This document shows, in pieces, positions 8,633 through 18,198 of a stretch of DNA of 64,000 nt. Origin of the DNA: Serratia fonticola (GTDB taxonomy: Bacteria > Pseudomonadota > Gammaproteobacteria > Enterobacterales > Enterobacteriaceae). Each line of letters begins with the position of its first letter. The stretch's first letter is position 1. The stretch spans positions 5,936,512 to 6,000,511 of the forward strand of contig NZ_CP011254.1 of NCBI RefSeq assembly GCF_001006005.1, in the 5' to 3' direction. The notes beneath the pieces were generated by a model, which had not been told where the DNA came from, did not search any database, and saw only the letters and a list, made by a program, of their open reading frames with translations. A program made the translations under genes and the position numbers.

Positions 8633-10048
8633 TCAGGCTTGCGCTTCACGCTCGGCAATATAAGCCAACGCCTGGTCGATACGCTTGAGGGAGCGAGCCT
8701 GGCCGATAGCATGTACGGTAACGTCCATGCCCGGTGACTGGCCAGCGCCAGTGACCGCGACGCGCAATGGCATCCCTACTTTGCCCATACCCACGCCCAG
8801 TTCGTCTGCGGTGCCCTGAATGGCATCGTGCACGTTCTCTGGCGTCCAGTTGGTAATAGCGGCCAATTTGGCGCGTACGGCCTCCAGCGGCTGGCGTGCG
8901 ACCGGACGCAGGTGTTTCTTCGCCGCATCGGCGTCAAACTCGCTGAAGTCCTGGTAGAAGTAATGGCAAGACTCCGCCATCTCCTTGAGGGTTTTACAAC
9001 GCTCGCCCAGCAGTTTGACCAGATCTTTCAGTTCTGGACCGTTGCGGGTTTCAATCCCCTGCTGCTCAACATGCCATGCCAGATACACCGCTACTTCTTC
9101 CGCTGGCATATGGTTGATGTAGTGATGGTTCAACCACTGCAGCTTCTCGGTGTTGAAGGCGCTGGCGGATTTGTTGATCGCATCCAGAGTGAAGAACTCT
9201 TTCATCTCATCAATAGAGAAGATTTCCTGATCGCCATGGGACCAGCCCAGACGCACCAGATAGTTCAACAACGCCTGCGGCAGGTAGCCATCATCGCGGT
9301 ATTGCATCACGCCAACGGCACCGTGGCGTTTAGACAGCTTTTTACCGTCATCACCCAGGATCATCGACACGTGAGCATATTCCGGCACCGGTGCGCCCAG
9401 CGCTTTCAGGATGTTGATTTGGCGCGGCGTGTTGTTGATATGGTCTTCACCACGGATCACGTGGGTGATTTCCATATCCCAGTCATCGATCACTACGCAG
9501 AAGTTATAGGTTGGCGCACCGTCGGTACGGCGAATGATCAGATCGTCCAGCTCCTGGTTGCTGAATTCGATTGGGCCACGGATTTTATCGTCGAAGATGA
9601 CCGAGCCTTCCTGTGGGTTACGGAAACGCACAACGTGTGGCTCATCGGCAGTGTGGCTGCACTGACTATCGCGGCAATGACCGTCATAGCGTGGTTTCTC
9701 GCCGTTTTCCATTTGCTTTTCACGCAGCGCTTCCAGGCGTTCTTTCGAGCAATAGCACTTATAGGCCGTTCCCTGTTGCAGCATTTCATCAATGACCGCG
9801 TTGTAGCGATCGAAACGCTTGGTCTGGAAGTACGGACCTTCATCCCAATCCAGATTTAACCAGTTCATGCCATCCATAATTGCGTCGATAGCTTCCTGGG
9901 TTGAACGTTCGAGATCGGTATCTTCGATACGCAATACAAACTCACCGCCGAAATGGCGGCTGAACAACCAGGAATAGAGCGCAGTACGGGCGCCGCCGAC
10001 GTGCAGATAGCCGGTCGGGCTTGGGGCGAAACGGGTTTTGATTTTCAT
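8633..10048 (-). CDS. gltX: Glutamyl-tRNA synthetase
   Basis: Class I aminoacyl-tRNA synthetase that charges tRNA-Glu with glutamate in the cytoplasm. The product is 471 residues, exactly the E. coli length. The HIGH-type motif reads [18 protein letters not shown] near residue 9, and the KMSKS-type motif reads KLSKRHG. A cysteine/histidine cluster with spacing like the E. coli zinc-binding site is visible around residues 98-130 (CYC...C). The frame is open to 10072, but the family start [13 protein letters not shown] fixes the initiation codon at 10048. The gene lies between two tRNA clusters, as in E. coli. Confidence 0.97.
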   Translation of the reverse strand: MKIKTRFAPSPTGYLHVGGARTALYSWLFSRHFGGEFVLRIEDTDLERSTQEAIDAIMDGMNWLNLDWDEGPYFQTKRFDRYNAVIDEMLQQGTAYKCYCSKERLEALREKQMENGEKPRYDGHCRDSQCSHTADEPHVVRFRNPQEGSVIFDDKIRGPIEFSNQELDDLIIRRTDGAPTYNFCVVIDDWDMEITHVIRGEDHINNTPRQINILKALGAPVPEYAHVSMILGDDGKKLSKRHGAVGVMQYRDDGYLPQALLNYLVRLGWSHGDQEIFSIDEMKEFFTLDAINKSASAFNTEKLQWLNHHYINHMPAEEVAVYLAWHVEQQGIETRNGPELKDLVKLLGERCKTLKEMAESCHYFYQDFSEFDADAAKKHLRPVARQPLEAVRAKLAAITNWTPENVHDAIQGTADELGVGMGKVGMPLRVAVTGAGQSPGMDVTVHAIGQARSLKRIDQALAYIAEREAQA

Positions 10049-10286
10049 TGGGTTCACTGCCTTATTACGCAACGCGTGTCAGCGGAGTGCCGACGATTGC
10101 TCGGAATGTAAAATAGTGGACGACATTCTACCACTCCATGCTAATTCCTCAACGCCGACGCGCTATCGGCCACTACGCTTTGCGGCCCGCTACGCATGAT
10201 ACTGTGCAAAGAATCGTCCTGGTCGGCGATAAATATCGCATCCTGTCTAAATTTGCGGCGAACGATTGAAATCATTTTAAAAACCG

Positions 10287-10314
10287 TTGACTCACTTTCA
10301 ACTATCCCTATAAT
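10287..10314 (+). promoter_or_regulatory. Promoter of the tRNA-Val/tRNA-Lys operon
   Basis: TTGACT (10287-10292), 16 bp, then a perfect TATAAT (10309-10314) with a GCGACTCC discriminator. The first tRNA begins 18 bp after the -10 box. Confidence 0.8.
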
Positions 10315-10331
10315 GCGACTCCAACAAGACG

Positions 10332-10407
10332 GGGTGATTAGCTCAGTTGGTAGAGCATCTCCTTTACACGGAGGGGGTCGGCGGTTCGAGCCCGTCATCA
10401 CCCACCA
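10332..10407 (+). tRNA. tRNA-Val(UAC), copy 1
   Basis: A 76-nt tRNA with encoded CCA. The acceptor GGGTGAT pairs with ATCACCC, the anticodon arm CTCCTTTACACGGAG gives anticodon TAC, and the T-arm is GGTTCGAGCC. First of three identical tandem copies, corresponding to the valU/valX/valY set of E. coli. Confidence 0.96.
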
Positions 10408-10440
10408 TCTTGTTAACGCAGTAAGAAATGAGAACAATGA

Positions 10441-10516
10441 GGGTGATTAGCTCAGTTGGTAGAGCATCTCCTTTACACGGAGGGGGTCGGCGGTTCGAGC
10501 CCGTCATCACCCACCA
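10441..10516 (+). tRNA. tRNA-Val(UAC), copy 2
   Basis: Identical in sequence to the copy at 10332 (anticodon TAC, CCA encoded), 33 bp downstream of it in the same transcript. Confidence 0.96.
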
Positions 10517-10554
10517 TCATTCTCTCATTTGGTAGTATCTGGAAGTCCTGAAGT

Positions 10555-10630
10555 GGGTGATTAGCTCAGTTGGTAGAGCATCTCCTTTACACGGAGGGGG
10601 TCGGCGGTTCGAGCCCGTCATCACCCACCA
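10555..10630 (+). tRNA. tRNA-Val(UAC), copy 3
   Basis: Third identical copy (anticodon TAC, CCA encoded), 38 bp after copy 2. Confidence 0.96.
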
Positions 10631-10663
10631 TTTCAGCTTCAAAAAGCAGTACACCACATTCGT

Positions 10664-10739
10664 GGGTCGTTAGCTCAGTTGGTAGAGCAGTTGACTTTTA
10701 ATCAATTGGTCGCAGGTTCGAATCCTGCACGACCCACCA
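10664..10739 (+). tRNA. lysV: tRNA-Lys(UUU)
   Basis: A 76-nt tRNA with encoded CCA. The acceptor GGGTCGT pairs with ACGACCC, the anticodon arm TTGACTTTTAATCAA gives anticodon TTT, and the T-arm is GGTTCGAATCC. Last gene of the val-val-val-lys operon, in the position of E. coli lysV. Its last 17 bases before CA recur at 10895-10911, and the enterobactin locus begins just beyond. Confidence 0.96.
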
Positions 10740-10747
10740 CTATTTAG

Positions 10748-10773
10748 AAAAAGGCGCCTTTAGGCGCCTTTTT
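10748..10773 (+). terminator. Terminator of the tRNA-Val/Lys operon
   Basis: AAAAAGGCGCC and GGCGCCTTTTT pair around TTTA. It begins 9 bp past the tRNA-Lys CCA end. Confidence 0.88.
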
Positions 10774-10826
10774 CGCATGTGCGCTCCCCACTCACGTACT
10801 GTCTCCCTCACCACATACGCAAAAAA

Positions 10827-10911
10827 GGGTCGTGTGGGTGAGAACCTGCGTTCAGGTTCGAGTCTCGCTTGCGAGACAACGGCGGCGGCCGGTCATCCTG
10901 CACGACCCACC
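10827..10911 (+). pseudogene. Rearranged tRNA-Lys pseudogene / possible att scar
   Basis: The segment starts with GGGTCGT, the tRNA-Lys 5' end. It then has CAGGTTCGA, the left half of its T-arm, at 10853-10861, and ends with the 17 bases ATCCTGCACGACCCACC (10895-10911) identical to the tRNA-Lys 3' end at 10722-10738. The D- and anticodon arms are replaced by a shorter sequence. A 33-nt GC-rich insertion (10862-10894) splits the T-loop exactly between TTCGA and ATCC. The outer ends still pair, and two perfect hairpins form inside (10842-10859 and 10862-10877). It cannot be a functional tRNA. Confidence 0.65.
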
Positions 10912-10988
10912 GTACCGGTGTCTAATGTCCGCACCCTACGACTCTTTTGACCTACCCGGCGATCGCCCCCTCAGCCCACGGTGATATC

Positions 10989-11021
10989 TCCCTCACCCTA
11001 ACCCTCTCCCCAAGGAGAGGG
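10989..11021. repeat. Dispersed CCCTCACCCTAACCC hairpin repeat, second copy
   Basis: CCCTCACCCTAACCCTCTCC followed by an 8-bp hairpin (11002-11009 with 11014-11021, loop CCAA). Same family as the copy at 5091. Confidence 0.58.
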
Positions 11022-11106
11022 AACAGTCTGTGCTACCAGTTATTCCTCCATTAACCTAACCGCCGTAAAGAAATAAATATTTTAAAGGCAATTAGTTACT
11101 AACCAT

Positions 11107-11140
11107 CAAAAACAAAAAGGGAGCCCAACTCGGCTCCCTA
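11107..11140 (-). terminator. Terminator of the entCEBA operon
   Basis: On the minus strand AGGGAGCC and GGCTCCCT pair (11132-11139 with 11118-11125) around a 6-nt loop, followed by TTTTTGTTTTTG. It lies 25 bp past the entA stop codon, so the operon ends at entA. Confidence 0.85.
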
Positions 11141-11164
11141 CGGTTTTAACGCATTGGCAATAAC

Positions 11165-11923
11165 TCAAGCCGCCAACGTCGCCCCACCATCAATCACAAT
11201 ATCCTGCATCGTGATATGGCTAGCCCGGTCAGACGCCAGGAACAGAATCGCATCGGCAATTTCCTGCGGCTGGGCAATCTTGCCCAACGGGATACCCAAC
11301 TTAAACTGGTCGGGGAAACCCTTGATCATATTGCTTTCGCCGTGTTCGTCCTGCCACATCCCGCGCAGCATCGGGGTATTGGTCGAACCGGGGGAAACCA
11401 GGTTACTGCGCACGCCATAAGGCGCCATTTCCAGCCCCACGGTTTGGCACAGGCTGCGCATCGCGGCCTTGGAGGCACAGTAGGCCGCCATACCAACACG
11501 TGGCACATGGGCCGCGTTAGAGGCAATGCTCACAATGGCCCCCTGCTTCTGACGGCGGAACACCGGCAAGGTATGACGGAACAGGTTAAAAGCACCACCG
11601 GCGTTCACCGCCATGCAGGCAAGCCAGTCCGCATTGCTGGTTTCATCGGTCAGCCCCATGCGCAGAACGCCAGCCCCATTGACCAACACGTCCAACCGCT
11701 CATGTTCCGCCAATAAACGCTGACAAACGCTATCTACCGCATCGGCATCAGTGATATCCAGCACCTCGGTGCGGAACGGATAGTCCAGATCGCCAAAATG
11801 CAGATCGAAGCCGATAACCTCGGCCCCACGCTGTGCAAATGCCAATGCGGTTTGATAACCAATCCCCGCCCCGGCACCGGTCACCCAAACACGTTTACCG
11901 CTAAATTCCTGTTCTCTACCCAT
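11165..11923 (-). CDS. entA: 2,3-dihydro-2,3-dihydroxybenzoate dehydrogenase
   Basis: Short-chain dehydrogenase of 252 residues that oxidises 2,3-dihydro-2,3-dihydroxybenzoate to 2,3-dihydroxybenzoate with NAD+. It is the last step of the catechol precursor pathway of enterobactin. The nucleotide motif TGAGAGIG lies at 15-22, the catalytic serine is S135, and the Y-x3-K pair is Y148/K152. The C-terminus SHITMQDIVIDGGATL is like E. coli EntA. The open frame reaches 11953, but the ATG at 11923 is preferred: it overlaps the entB stop as ATGA and matches the family length. In E. coli entH follows; here a terminator follows directly. Confidence 0.95.
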   Translation of the reverse strand: MGREQEFSGKRVWVTGAGAGIGYQTALAFAQRGAEVIGFDLHFGDLDYPFRTEVLDITDADAVDSVCQRLLAEHERLDVLVNGAGVLRMGLTDETSNADWLACMAVNAGGAFNLFRHTLPVFRRQKQGAIVSIASNAAHVPRVGMAAYCASKAAMRSLCQTVGLEMAPYGVRSNLVSPGSTNTPMLRGMWQDEHGESNMIKGFPDQFKLGIPLGKIAQPQEIADAILFLASDRASHITMQDIVIDGGATLAA

Positions 11924-12777
11924 CAGGATTTCCTCTCGGAAAGCAACGCCCACCAGCTATCGATCGTCGGTGATTTGGCCAGTGCAATAAAATCGATATC
12001 TTCACGAATTTTACGCCAGCGGGTTGCCAACTCCATGATACGCACCGAGTCCAGGCCGTAATCGATCAGGTTTTCATCATTGCCGATGTCTTCGCTATCT
12101 TCATCAAGCAACGGGATAATTTGCTGGCGCAACGCATCGATGCTGGCAATACCAGGGAGCAGATCGGCGGTAGTCACCACCCGACCACAGCGCCCGGCGG
12201 TATAACGCAGAGCCATCAGGTGTTCCTCACGGGAGAAGTCTGCCAGGCCATCGGCCACCATAAACGGCTTGATGTTACGCATAAAAGCGTCGATAGCCGT
12301 GGTCATGCAACCGATATGCGCATACACACCGCAGATAATCAGCTGATCGCGCCCACTTTCTTGCAGGATCTCTTGCAGCGGCGAGCGGTGGAACGCGCTG
12401 TAACGCCACTTCACCAGCACCGTGTCGTCAGCATCCGGTGCCAATTCGCTGACTACCGCCTGCTGCTCAGGGTGCTTGTTCAGCCCCGGCCCCCACATAT
12501 CATTCAACAAGGCACGGTCTTCATCACTTTGCTGGTTAGGCTGCGCGGTATAAAACACCGGGATGCCCTGTTGCTTGCAGTAGCGGCGCAGAGCGGCGAT
12601 GTTCTCGACCACCTGTTTGATCAGCGGGCTATCTTCACCCCAGAAATTGAGAAAATATTGCTGCATGTCGTGGATCAGCAGTGCTGCGCGCTGTGGCTCG
12701 AAGGCCCAGTTAACCTTGTTAACCGGCAGTTCGCTCGGCGTTGGCAACGCATAATCGTTAAGTTTAGGGATCGCCAT
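11923..12777 (-). CDS. entB: Isochorismatase / aryl carrier protein
   Basis: Bifunctional 284-residue protein. The N-terminal isochorismatase domain (about 1-205) hydrolyses isochorismate to 2,3-dihydro-2,3-dihydroxybenzoate and pyruvate; RAALLIHDMQQYFL carries the catalytic aspartate. The C-terminal aryl carrier domain (about 210-284) has DYGLDSVRIMEL with the phosphopantetheine serine at S244 (S245 in E. coli). There it holds 2,3-dihydroxybenzoate loaded by EntE and presents it to EntF. The stop overlaps the entA start, and entE ends 4 bp upstream, so the genes are translationally coupled. It needs a phosphopantetheinyl transferase that this window does not contain. Confidence 0.96.
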   Translation of the reverse strand: MAIPKLNDYALPTPSELPVNKVNWAFEPQRAALLIHDMQQYFLNFWGEDSPLIKQVVENIAALRRYCKQQGIPVFYTAQPNQQSDEDRALLNDMWGPGLNKHPEQQAVVSELAPDADDTVLVKWRYSAFHRSPLQEILQESGRDQLIICGVYAHIGCMTTAIDAFMRNIKPFMVADGLADFSREEHLMALRYTAGRCGRVVTTADLLPGIASIDALRQQIIPLLDEDSEDIGNDENLIDYGLDSVRIMELATRWRKIREDIDFIALAKSPTIDSWWALLSERKS

Positions 12778-12780
12778 GAC

Positions 12781-14409
12781 TTATTCTCCTTTGGCCTGAG
12801 CCAGTTGTTGCGCTTCCAGGCGTTCACGCAGCAGTTTTTTATCGACTTTACCGACCGGGGTTAACGGTAGTGACTCCACCTGAATAAAGCGGTCGGGCAA
12901 TTTAAATTCGGCCACGCCCTGCTCACGCAGATGGCGGCGCAGCACCACGGGTTTGACGGCCTCGTGCGCGATGACAAAGGCGCAGCTTTTTTCACCCATC
13001 AGATCGTCCGGCATCGACACCAGCGCGGCGTTAATCACCGCAGGGTGGCGCAGCAGCAGGTTTTCAATTTCTTCTGCGGCAATCTTTTCACCACCGCGGT
13101 TGATTTGGTCTTTCTGCCGCCCTTGTACCTGCACATAACCGTCCGCCGTCAGGCTGATCAGATCGCCGGAACAGTAGAAACCGTTCTCGTCAAAGGCTTC
13201 GGCATTATGCTCAGGGCTTTGGTAATAACCGCGGAAGGTGTATGGCCCACGGGTCATCAGACGGCCCGTTTCCCCTACCGGCAGCGGATTACCTTGTTCA
13301 TCTGCCACCCACAGCTCGTCGTCCGGACACATTGGCGTGCCTTGGGTGGTGAGAATGTGTTGGTCGTCGTCATCCAGCAATGTGTAGTTCACCAGCCCTT
13401 CAGCCATGCCAAACACCTGCTGCAACTGGCAGCCGATCTCATTGCGTATGCGGGCCGCCAGGGTTTCCCCCAATTTGGCTCCGCCAACCTGCAGCAGCGC
13501 CAGGCTGGCTAACGGCTGATTACTGCCCCACTCTTCAATCGCCTGTAACCACAAGGTAACCGCAGGCGGCACCAGCGCGGTGACCGTGATCTGATGCTGT
13601 TCGATCAGTTTGAAACATTGGGCAGCAGCGGGATCGCTGGCAAATACCACCAGCCCGACACCGTAGAACACCCCCAACACGCCCGGAGAACTCATTGGGT
13701 AGTTGTGGGCCACCGGCAACGCACACAGATAGCGGGTAGCACTGTCAAAACGGCAAATCTCCACGCTGCGGCGGATGCTGTAGTAATAATCGTTATGAGT
13801 GCGCGGGATCAGCTTCGGCGTACCGGTGCTGCCACCGGAAAGCTGGAAAAACGCTACCTGATCGGCAGCCGTTGGCCTCGGTTCAAAAGCACCGAGTTCC
13901 TCTTCCAGCCAAGCGGCCAACGCCTGTTCACCTTCGGCCTGATTACGCAGCCCAACCACCCGTAGCGAAGGATGCTGTTCTCTGAACGTGTCCAGGAACT
14001 GATCCTGAGCGAACAGGGCGTGATCGCGATCGGCAATCAGCAGAGCAGGCTTGATTTGGCTGGCATAGGCGTTCAGTTCACTACGTTGATGGCTGAACAG
14101 GGCATTCACCGGCACCACGCCGATTTTTAACAGGGCAAAGAACACCACATAGAATTCAACCACGTTGCCAAGTTGAACCAACGCGGTATCGCCCGATTGC
14201 AGTCCGCGCCGTAACAAGGCGGCACCTAGACGGTCGGAAAGCTGTTCCATCTGACGATAGCTTAAGCTGCGTTGCGGGTCGATCATGGCAATAGCATCGT
14301 TATCTGCCTGACGGGACAAGATGTCGGTCAAAGGCCGATCGATCCAATAGCCGCGTTCGCGGTAACGGCGCGCGAACTCTTCAGGCCAGGGGGTAAAAGC
14401 AATAGTCAT
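12781..14409 (-). CDS. entE: 2,3-dihydroxybenzoate-AMP ligase
   Basis: Stand-alone adenylation enzyme of 542 residues (E. coli 536). It activates 2,3-dihydroxybenzoate with ATP and transfers it to the EntB carrier domain. Core motifs are [20 protein letters not shown] (phosphate loop), [15 protein letters not shown] (aryl-acid pocket region), [33 protein letters not shown] and the C-terminal lysine in [10 protein letters not shown]. It lies between entC and entB in one operon, with 11 bp to the entC stop and 3 bp to entB. Confidence 0.96.
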   Translation of the reverse strand: MTIAFTPWPEEFARRYRERGYWIDRPLTDILSRQADNDAIAMIDPQRSLSYRQMEQLSDRLGAALLRRGLQSGDTALVQLGNVVEFYVVFFALLKIGVVPVNALFSHQRSELNAYASQIKPALLIADRDHALFAQDQFLDTFREQHPSLRVVGLRNQAEGEQALAAWLEEELGAFEPRPTAADQVAFFQLSGGSTGTPKLIPRTHNDYYYSIRRSVEICRFDSATRYLCALPVAHNYPMSSPGVLGVFYGVGLVVFASDPAAAQCFKLIEQHQITVTALVPPAVTLWLQAIEEWGSNQPLASLALLQVGGAKLGETLAARIRNEIGCQLQQVFGMAEGLVNYTLLDDDDQHILTTQGTPMCPDDELWVADEQGNPLPVGETGRLMTRGPYTFRGYYQSPEHNAEAFDENGFYCSGDLISLTADGYVQVQGRQKDQINRGGEKIAAEEIENLLLRHPAVINAALVSMPDDLMGEKSCAFVIAHEAVKPVVLRRHLREQGVAEFKLPDRFIQVESLPLTPVGKVDKKLLRERLEAQQLAQAKGE

Positions 14410-14420
14410 GGGGGGACTCT

Positions 14421-15629
14421 CTATCCTTGATTAAGGCCAAACGCACGCAGAATGGTGCTGAGTTTGGTACCGGTTTCGTGCCATTCGGACTGCGGGGAAG
14501 AGTCCTGCACGATGCCCGCACCGGCAAACAGGCGTACCTGATTACCCTTGACTGTGCCGCAACGGATGGTAACGACCCATTCTCCGGTGCCCTCGGCGTC
14601 ACACCAGCCGACGATGCCACCAAACAGCTGCCGGTCAAACGGCTCAAGCTGTTCGATAAGATCGCGCGCTGCCAGCGTTGGGGTACCGCATAATGCCGGC
14701 GTAGGGTGCAGCAGACAGGCTAGTGACAGGGCATTCTCTGCCCGATCGGCCACTTCACCGTCGATGGGCGTCGAAAGATGCCACAGCGTGGTGGTACTGA
14801 GCAGTTCGGGTGTTGCGGGAATATGCAAATGACTGCAACGCCCAACCAGGACCTGGCGCATGCCTTCGGTCACGATCTGGTGCTCATAACGGTCTTTGCC
14901 TGAAACCAATAGCTGTTCGCTGACGGCCCGATCCCGCTGCGGATCGCTTTCGCGCCGAGCCGAACCCGCCAGCGGGTTGGAATGGAACTGGTCGCCAAAT
15001 TTACGCAGCAGCAGCTCTGGGCTGGCTCCCACCAATGTCCCCTCTGCCAGCGGCACGTGGAAATGGAAGCCGTGCGGATTCTGGGCAATGATGCGCGCCA
15101 TCAGCGCTGCGTGGTCTACCGGTTTGCTGGTTTCAATGTCCAACAGGCGGGCGAGCACCACCTTATCCAATCGATCTCCGCTAGTTGCCTGTACGGCATC
15201 GCTAACCATCTGCATAAACTGCGGCTGCGCTGGCAACTCGGTTTGGCGGACAATCTCAGGGATCGGTCCAACAGCAGGCGCTAAGCTGGTCAGCAGGGTT
15301 TCACGATCGAACCATTGCGTCTGTTGCGGGATAAACAGTGACGAGGGTTGACGAGTATCGAAAGGGATCGCGCCACACAGCAGCGGATCCTTGATACCTG
15401 CCTTGCGGGCCTGCGCAAAGGCTTGCTGTATCGCCTGCTGGAATTGGCCCTGCAGGTCATCGCCATCAACCGCTGGCATGGTGATGCGGGCAAAGCATCC
15501 CTGGGTGCTCAGACTGCGAAAAGGCGAGGTAAAAAAGAAACCTGAAGTCGGGGATATTGTGGCGGCCTGTGCCAGATCTACACCCTGTTGCAGGTCCTTT
15601 TGCGCAGCGCCCTTAACGGCTACGTCCAT
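14421..15629 (-). CDS. entC: Isochorismate synthase
   Basis: A 402-residue MST-family enzyme (E. coli 391) that isomerises chorismate to isochorismate, the committed step into enterobactin. The chorismate/Mg-binding C-terminal half is intact: [66 protein letters not shown] and [10 protein letters not shown]. The start at 15629 is chosen over 15656 because GAGGAAGTACCT stands right before the ATG. It is the first gene of entCEBA, read from a divergent promoter shared with fepB that carries two Fur boxes. Confidence 0.95.
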   Translation of the reverse strand: MDVAVKGAAQKDLQQGVDLAQAATISPTSGFFFTSPFRSLSTQGCFARITMPAVDGDDLQGQFQQAIQQAFAQARKAGIKDPLLCGAIPFDTRQPSSLFIPQQTQWFDRETLLTSLAPAVGPIPEIVRQTELPAQPQFMQMVSDAVQATSGDRLDKVVLARLLDIETSKPVDHAALMARIIAQNPHGFHFHVPLAEGTLVGASPELLLRKFGDQFHSNPLAGSARRESDPQRDRAVSEQLLVSGKDRYEHQIVTEGMRQVLVGRCSHLHIPATPELLSTTTLWHLSTPIDGEVADRAENALSLACLLHPTPALCGTPTLAARDLIEQLEPFDRQLFGGIVGWCDAEGTGEWVVTIRCGTVKGNQVRLFAGAGIVQDSSPQSEWHETGTKLSTILRAFGLNQG

Positions 15630-15665
15630 AGGTACTTCCTCTTGTCTCATTAACAATAACCAATA

Positions 15666-15680
15666 TAATAATGATTATCA
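15666..15680. promoter_or_regulatory. Fur box, entC side of the entC-fepB promoter
   Basis: TAATAATGATTATCA differs from the Fur 7-1-7 consensus at one position. It lies 36 bp upstream of the entC start. Confidence 0.8.
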
Positions 15681-15788
15681 TTTGTATTGCATCCGCGATA
15701 AAGTACCTGCCAGAACTAACCATGTCAATAAACGTAACCTCTTCTGCTAACCCACATTAACGGTTAAACTTGGTGGTTTCTGACCAAT

Positions 15789-15803
15789 GAATGATAATCA
15801 TTC
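15789..15803. promoter_or_regulatory. Fur box, fepB side of the entC-fepB promoter
   Basis: GAATGATAATCATTC is a perfect inverted repeat around one base and contains the 13-base core AATGATAATCATT of the classical 19-bp Fur box. It lies 20 bp upstream of the fepB start. Confidence 0.8.
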
Positions 15804-15823
15804 GGATTAAAAGGATCTCACCG

Positions 15824-16783
15824 ATGTCAATTCCCCTGCGGCTCAGCCTGGCGCTGTTTGGCCTGCTGGCGTTGAGCGTTGCCCAAGCCGAGACTAAAGC
15901 CTGGCCGCGCAGTATCGAAACCTCGCACGGCGTTATCACCCTTAACCAACCCCCACAGCGCATCGTTTCCACCAGCGTGACGGTTACCGGGACACTGCTG
16001 GCGATCGACGCCCCAGTGATTGCCAGCGGAGCCACCAGCCCAAACAATAGGCTGTCGGATCGGCAGGGCTTTTTCCACCAGTGGGGAGAGATTGCGGCCA
16101 AACGAGGAGTGAAGCGGTTATATATTGGTGAACCCAACGCCGAGGCAATCGCCGGTGAGGCACCAGACCTGATTGTGATGTCCGCTACCGGGGCCGATTC
16201 TGCGGTGCGCCTGTACGATCAACTGTCGGCCATCGCTCCGGTGCTGGTGGTGAACTACGACGATAAAAGCTGGCAGGAACTGGCCAACATCCTCGGCGTA
16301 GCGACCGGCCATGAAGCACAAGCGGAGAAGATCGTCAGCGAGTTTGATCGCCGTGAGAAAACGCTGAAACAGCAGATGACATTGCCTCCACAGCCCATAA
16401 CGGCACTGGTGTTTCGCAGCGATGGCAAAAACGCCAACTTGTGGACCGCCGATTCATCTCAAGGGCAACTGCTGCAACAGCTGGGCTTTACCCTGGCCAC
16501 TTTGCCACCAAAACTCAACGCCAGCACCAGCCAAGGGGCGCGTAAAGATATCGTACAACTTGGCGGTGAAAACCTGGCAGAAGGCTTGAATGGGCAAACG
16601 CTGCTGTTATTCGCCAACGATGAAAGTGATGCACAGCGGCTGATGAGCAACAGTTTCCTGGCTCATCTGCCAGCGGTGGAGAATAAGCGGGTTTACCCAT
16701 TGGGGAACGACACCTTCCGCCTGGATTATTACAGCGCCAGCAACTTGCTGACGCGTCTGGAAAAGCTGTTTATTTCTCCGTAG
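15824..16783 (+). CDS. fepB: Ferri-enterobactin periplasmic binding protein
   Basis: A 319-residue class III (iron-siderophore) substrate-binding protein. A Sec signal peptide is visible ([15 protein letters not shown], cleavage near residue 22). The mature protein has [20 protein letters not shown] and the central-helix arrangement of FepB, and delivers ferri-enterobactin to FepDGC. The open frame starts at 15791, but the ATG at 15824 follows AAGGATCTCACCG and gives the proper signal peptide. The gene is divergent from entC with a Fur box on each side of the promoter. Its last 14 bp overlap the end of the convergent entS. Confidence 0.94.
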   Translation: MSIPLRLSLALFGLLALSVAQAETKAWPRSIETSHGVITLNQPPQRIVSTSVTVTGTLLAIDAPVIASGATSPNNRLSDRQGFFHQWGEIAAKRGVKRLYIGEPNAEAIAGEAPDLIVMSATGADSAVRLYDQLSAIAPVLVVNYDDKSWQELANILGVATGHEAQAEKIVSEFDRREKTLKQQMTLPPQPITALVFRSDGKNANLWTADSSQGQLLQQLGFTLATLPPKLNASTSQGARKDIVQLGGENLAEGLNGQTLLLFANDESDAQRLMSNSFLAHLPAVENKRVYPLGNDTFRLDYYSASNLLTRLEKLFISP

Positions 16784-18038
16784 TCGCAGCGGCGGGTTGG
16801 AGTTTATCGCTCTGCCCGCCCATGCTCACGTTGCGCAGGCCACGCATGGTAAACGCCAGCACCACGGCCAGCAGCGCCGCACCAAAACCGAAGCTGGTAG
16901 AGCTCATCGCTGGCAGCATAAATGCCCCCATCGCGCCGAGCAGCAAAGCACCAAGCGCATCCCCCACTACGTTCTGCGCGGTCCACAGGCCGTTAATCCG
17001 GCCCAGAAACGCGTCCGGCGTCAGGTTCTGTATCAGGCCATATTGCAGCAACGAGTTCAGCGCGCTGAGGTAGCCAAACACCACCAGGCATAACAGCGCC
17101 ATGCCGTACCAAGGCATCAGGCCAAACAACCCCACGGCCACGAAAGCCGCTATCGCCGTGATCAACATCATCCAGCCAGGCCGTGCCACCTGAGCTACCC
17201 GGCCACTGGTAAATGCACCAATCGCCGCCCCTAATGGCACCGCCGCATACATGATCCCCAAACTCTGAGTGGTGACCTGCCACATGCCCGAGATAGCCGG
17301 ATATAACACGCGCACCGCGCTGGCCATGGTCATCAACGCACCAATCAGCGCTACCATGCCAATCACCTTGTTCTGGAACAGGAAGGTGAAGCCGCCGATC
17401 AGTGCCCGCAGCGGGTGTTCACGGGGCTGCGGCGGAGGTGGTAACTGAGGCAATTTTAATAGTGGGATCAAAGTGATCAACGTCCCCAAGGCCGCCAGCG
17501 CATAGTTCCAACTGATACCGGCCCCGGCGATCACTAGCCCACCGATAGCGGGAGACAGGATCGACCCAAAGCGCACGGTCAGCATGCTGATGGCCCCGGC
17601 CTGCACGATATTCTCACGGCCAACGATGGCCGGTGTCGCCGCCAGCAACGCCGTCACGCCTACCGCACCAAAAAATCCGTCCCACACCGCGAGAAGATAA
17701 ATGGCTGTCAATGAAGGTGCAGGCAGCGCAGCATTGAGGCACAGCCCCAGAAAACCCACACCGCAGGTTGAGCGCGCAAACAGGATCAGGCGACGGCGTT
17801 CATAGCGATCGGCCAGCACCCCGCCCATCAGCAAACCGGCAAACATTCCGCTACCCGCCAGGGTCACCGACAACCCGACCAACAGGGTTGAGCCGGTTAA
17901 CGCCTGGATCTGCACCGGAATGGCGATCGCCATCAGGCCCAATGCCAGGATCGAAATAAAACGGGCGCAGAATACGGCACGAAAAGCGGGGTTGGTCCTA
18001 AGCAGGCTAAAATCGAGCAAAATAGAGGGTTTATTCAT
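16770..18038 (-). CDS. entS: Enterobactin exporter, major facilitator superfamily
   Basis: A 422-residue MFS transporter with about twelve helices that exports enterobactin to the periplasm. It aligns along its length with E. coli Ent[20 protein letters not shown], the MFS loop [34 protein letters not shown] (here VWDGFFG) and the proline-rich [12 protein letters not shown] cytoplasmic loop. The frame is open to 18077; the start [13 protein letters not shown] at 18038 matches the family. Divergent from fepD across a Fur-like site, convergent with fepB, exactly as in E. coli. Confidence 0.94.
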   Translation of the reverse strand: MNKPSILLDFSLLRTNPAFRAVFCARFISILALGLMAIAIPVQIQALTGSTLLVGLSVTLAGSGMFAGLLMGGVLADRYERRRLILFARSTCGVGFLGLCLNAALPAPSLTAIYLLAVWDGFFGAVGVTALLAATPAIVGRENIVQAGAISMLTVRFGSILSPAIGGLVIAGAGISWNYALAALGTLITLIPLLKLPQLPPPPQPREHPLRALIGGFTFLFQNKVIGMVALIGALMTMASAVRVLYPAISGMWQVTTQSLGIMYAAVPLGAAIGAFTSGRVAQVARPGWMMLITAIAAFVAVGLFGLMPWYGMALLCLVVFGYLSALNSLLQYGLIQNLTPDAFLGRINGLWTAQNVVGDALGALLLGAMGAFMLPAMSSTSFGFGAALLAVVLAFTMRGLRNVSMGGQSDKLQPAAATTEK

Positions 18039-18156
18039 TTTGTTATCACCACAACTTATATCCTTGATCTTCCACAAACAACGACACGATATTCGAGAGG
18101 CTCAGCGCTAGTGCTGGTTAGGCTGCCATGCTACCATAGATAAATACAATCAATAA

Positions 18157-18171
18157 TGATAATAGATATCA
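18157..18171. promoter_or_regulatory. Fur box between entS and fepD
   Basis: TGATAATAGATATCA matches the 7-1-7 Fur consensus at 12 of 14 informative positions. It is embedded in a larger AT-rich dyad (about 18151-18180) and lies 28 bp before fepD. Confidence 0.72.
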
Positions 18172-18198
18172 TTGATATTCAGTTAACAATGGGCTGTC

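Larger units (their letters stand above)
10740..11164. other. Junction between the tRNA operon and the enterobactin locus
   Basis: These 425 bp hold no credible protein gene. In order they contain the tRNA operon terminator, the tRNA-Lys pseudogene (10827-10911), a CCCTCACCCTAACCC hairpin repeat (10989-11021), an AT-rich stretch (about 11040-11100) and the terminator of the ent operon coming from the other side. No integrase fragment was seen. Confidence 0.6.

Noticed and set aside
8828-9859. Long plus-strand open frame (343 codons) opposite gltX
   Set aside because: Antisense shadow of a well-supported synthetase; no family features.
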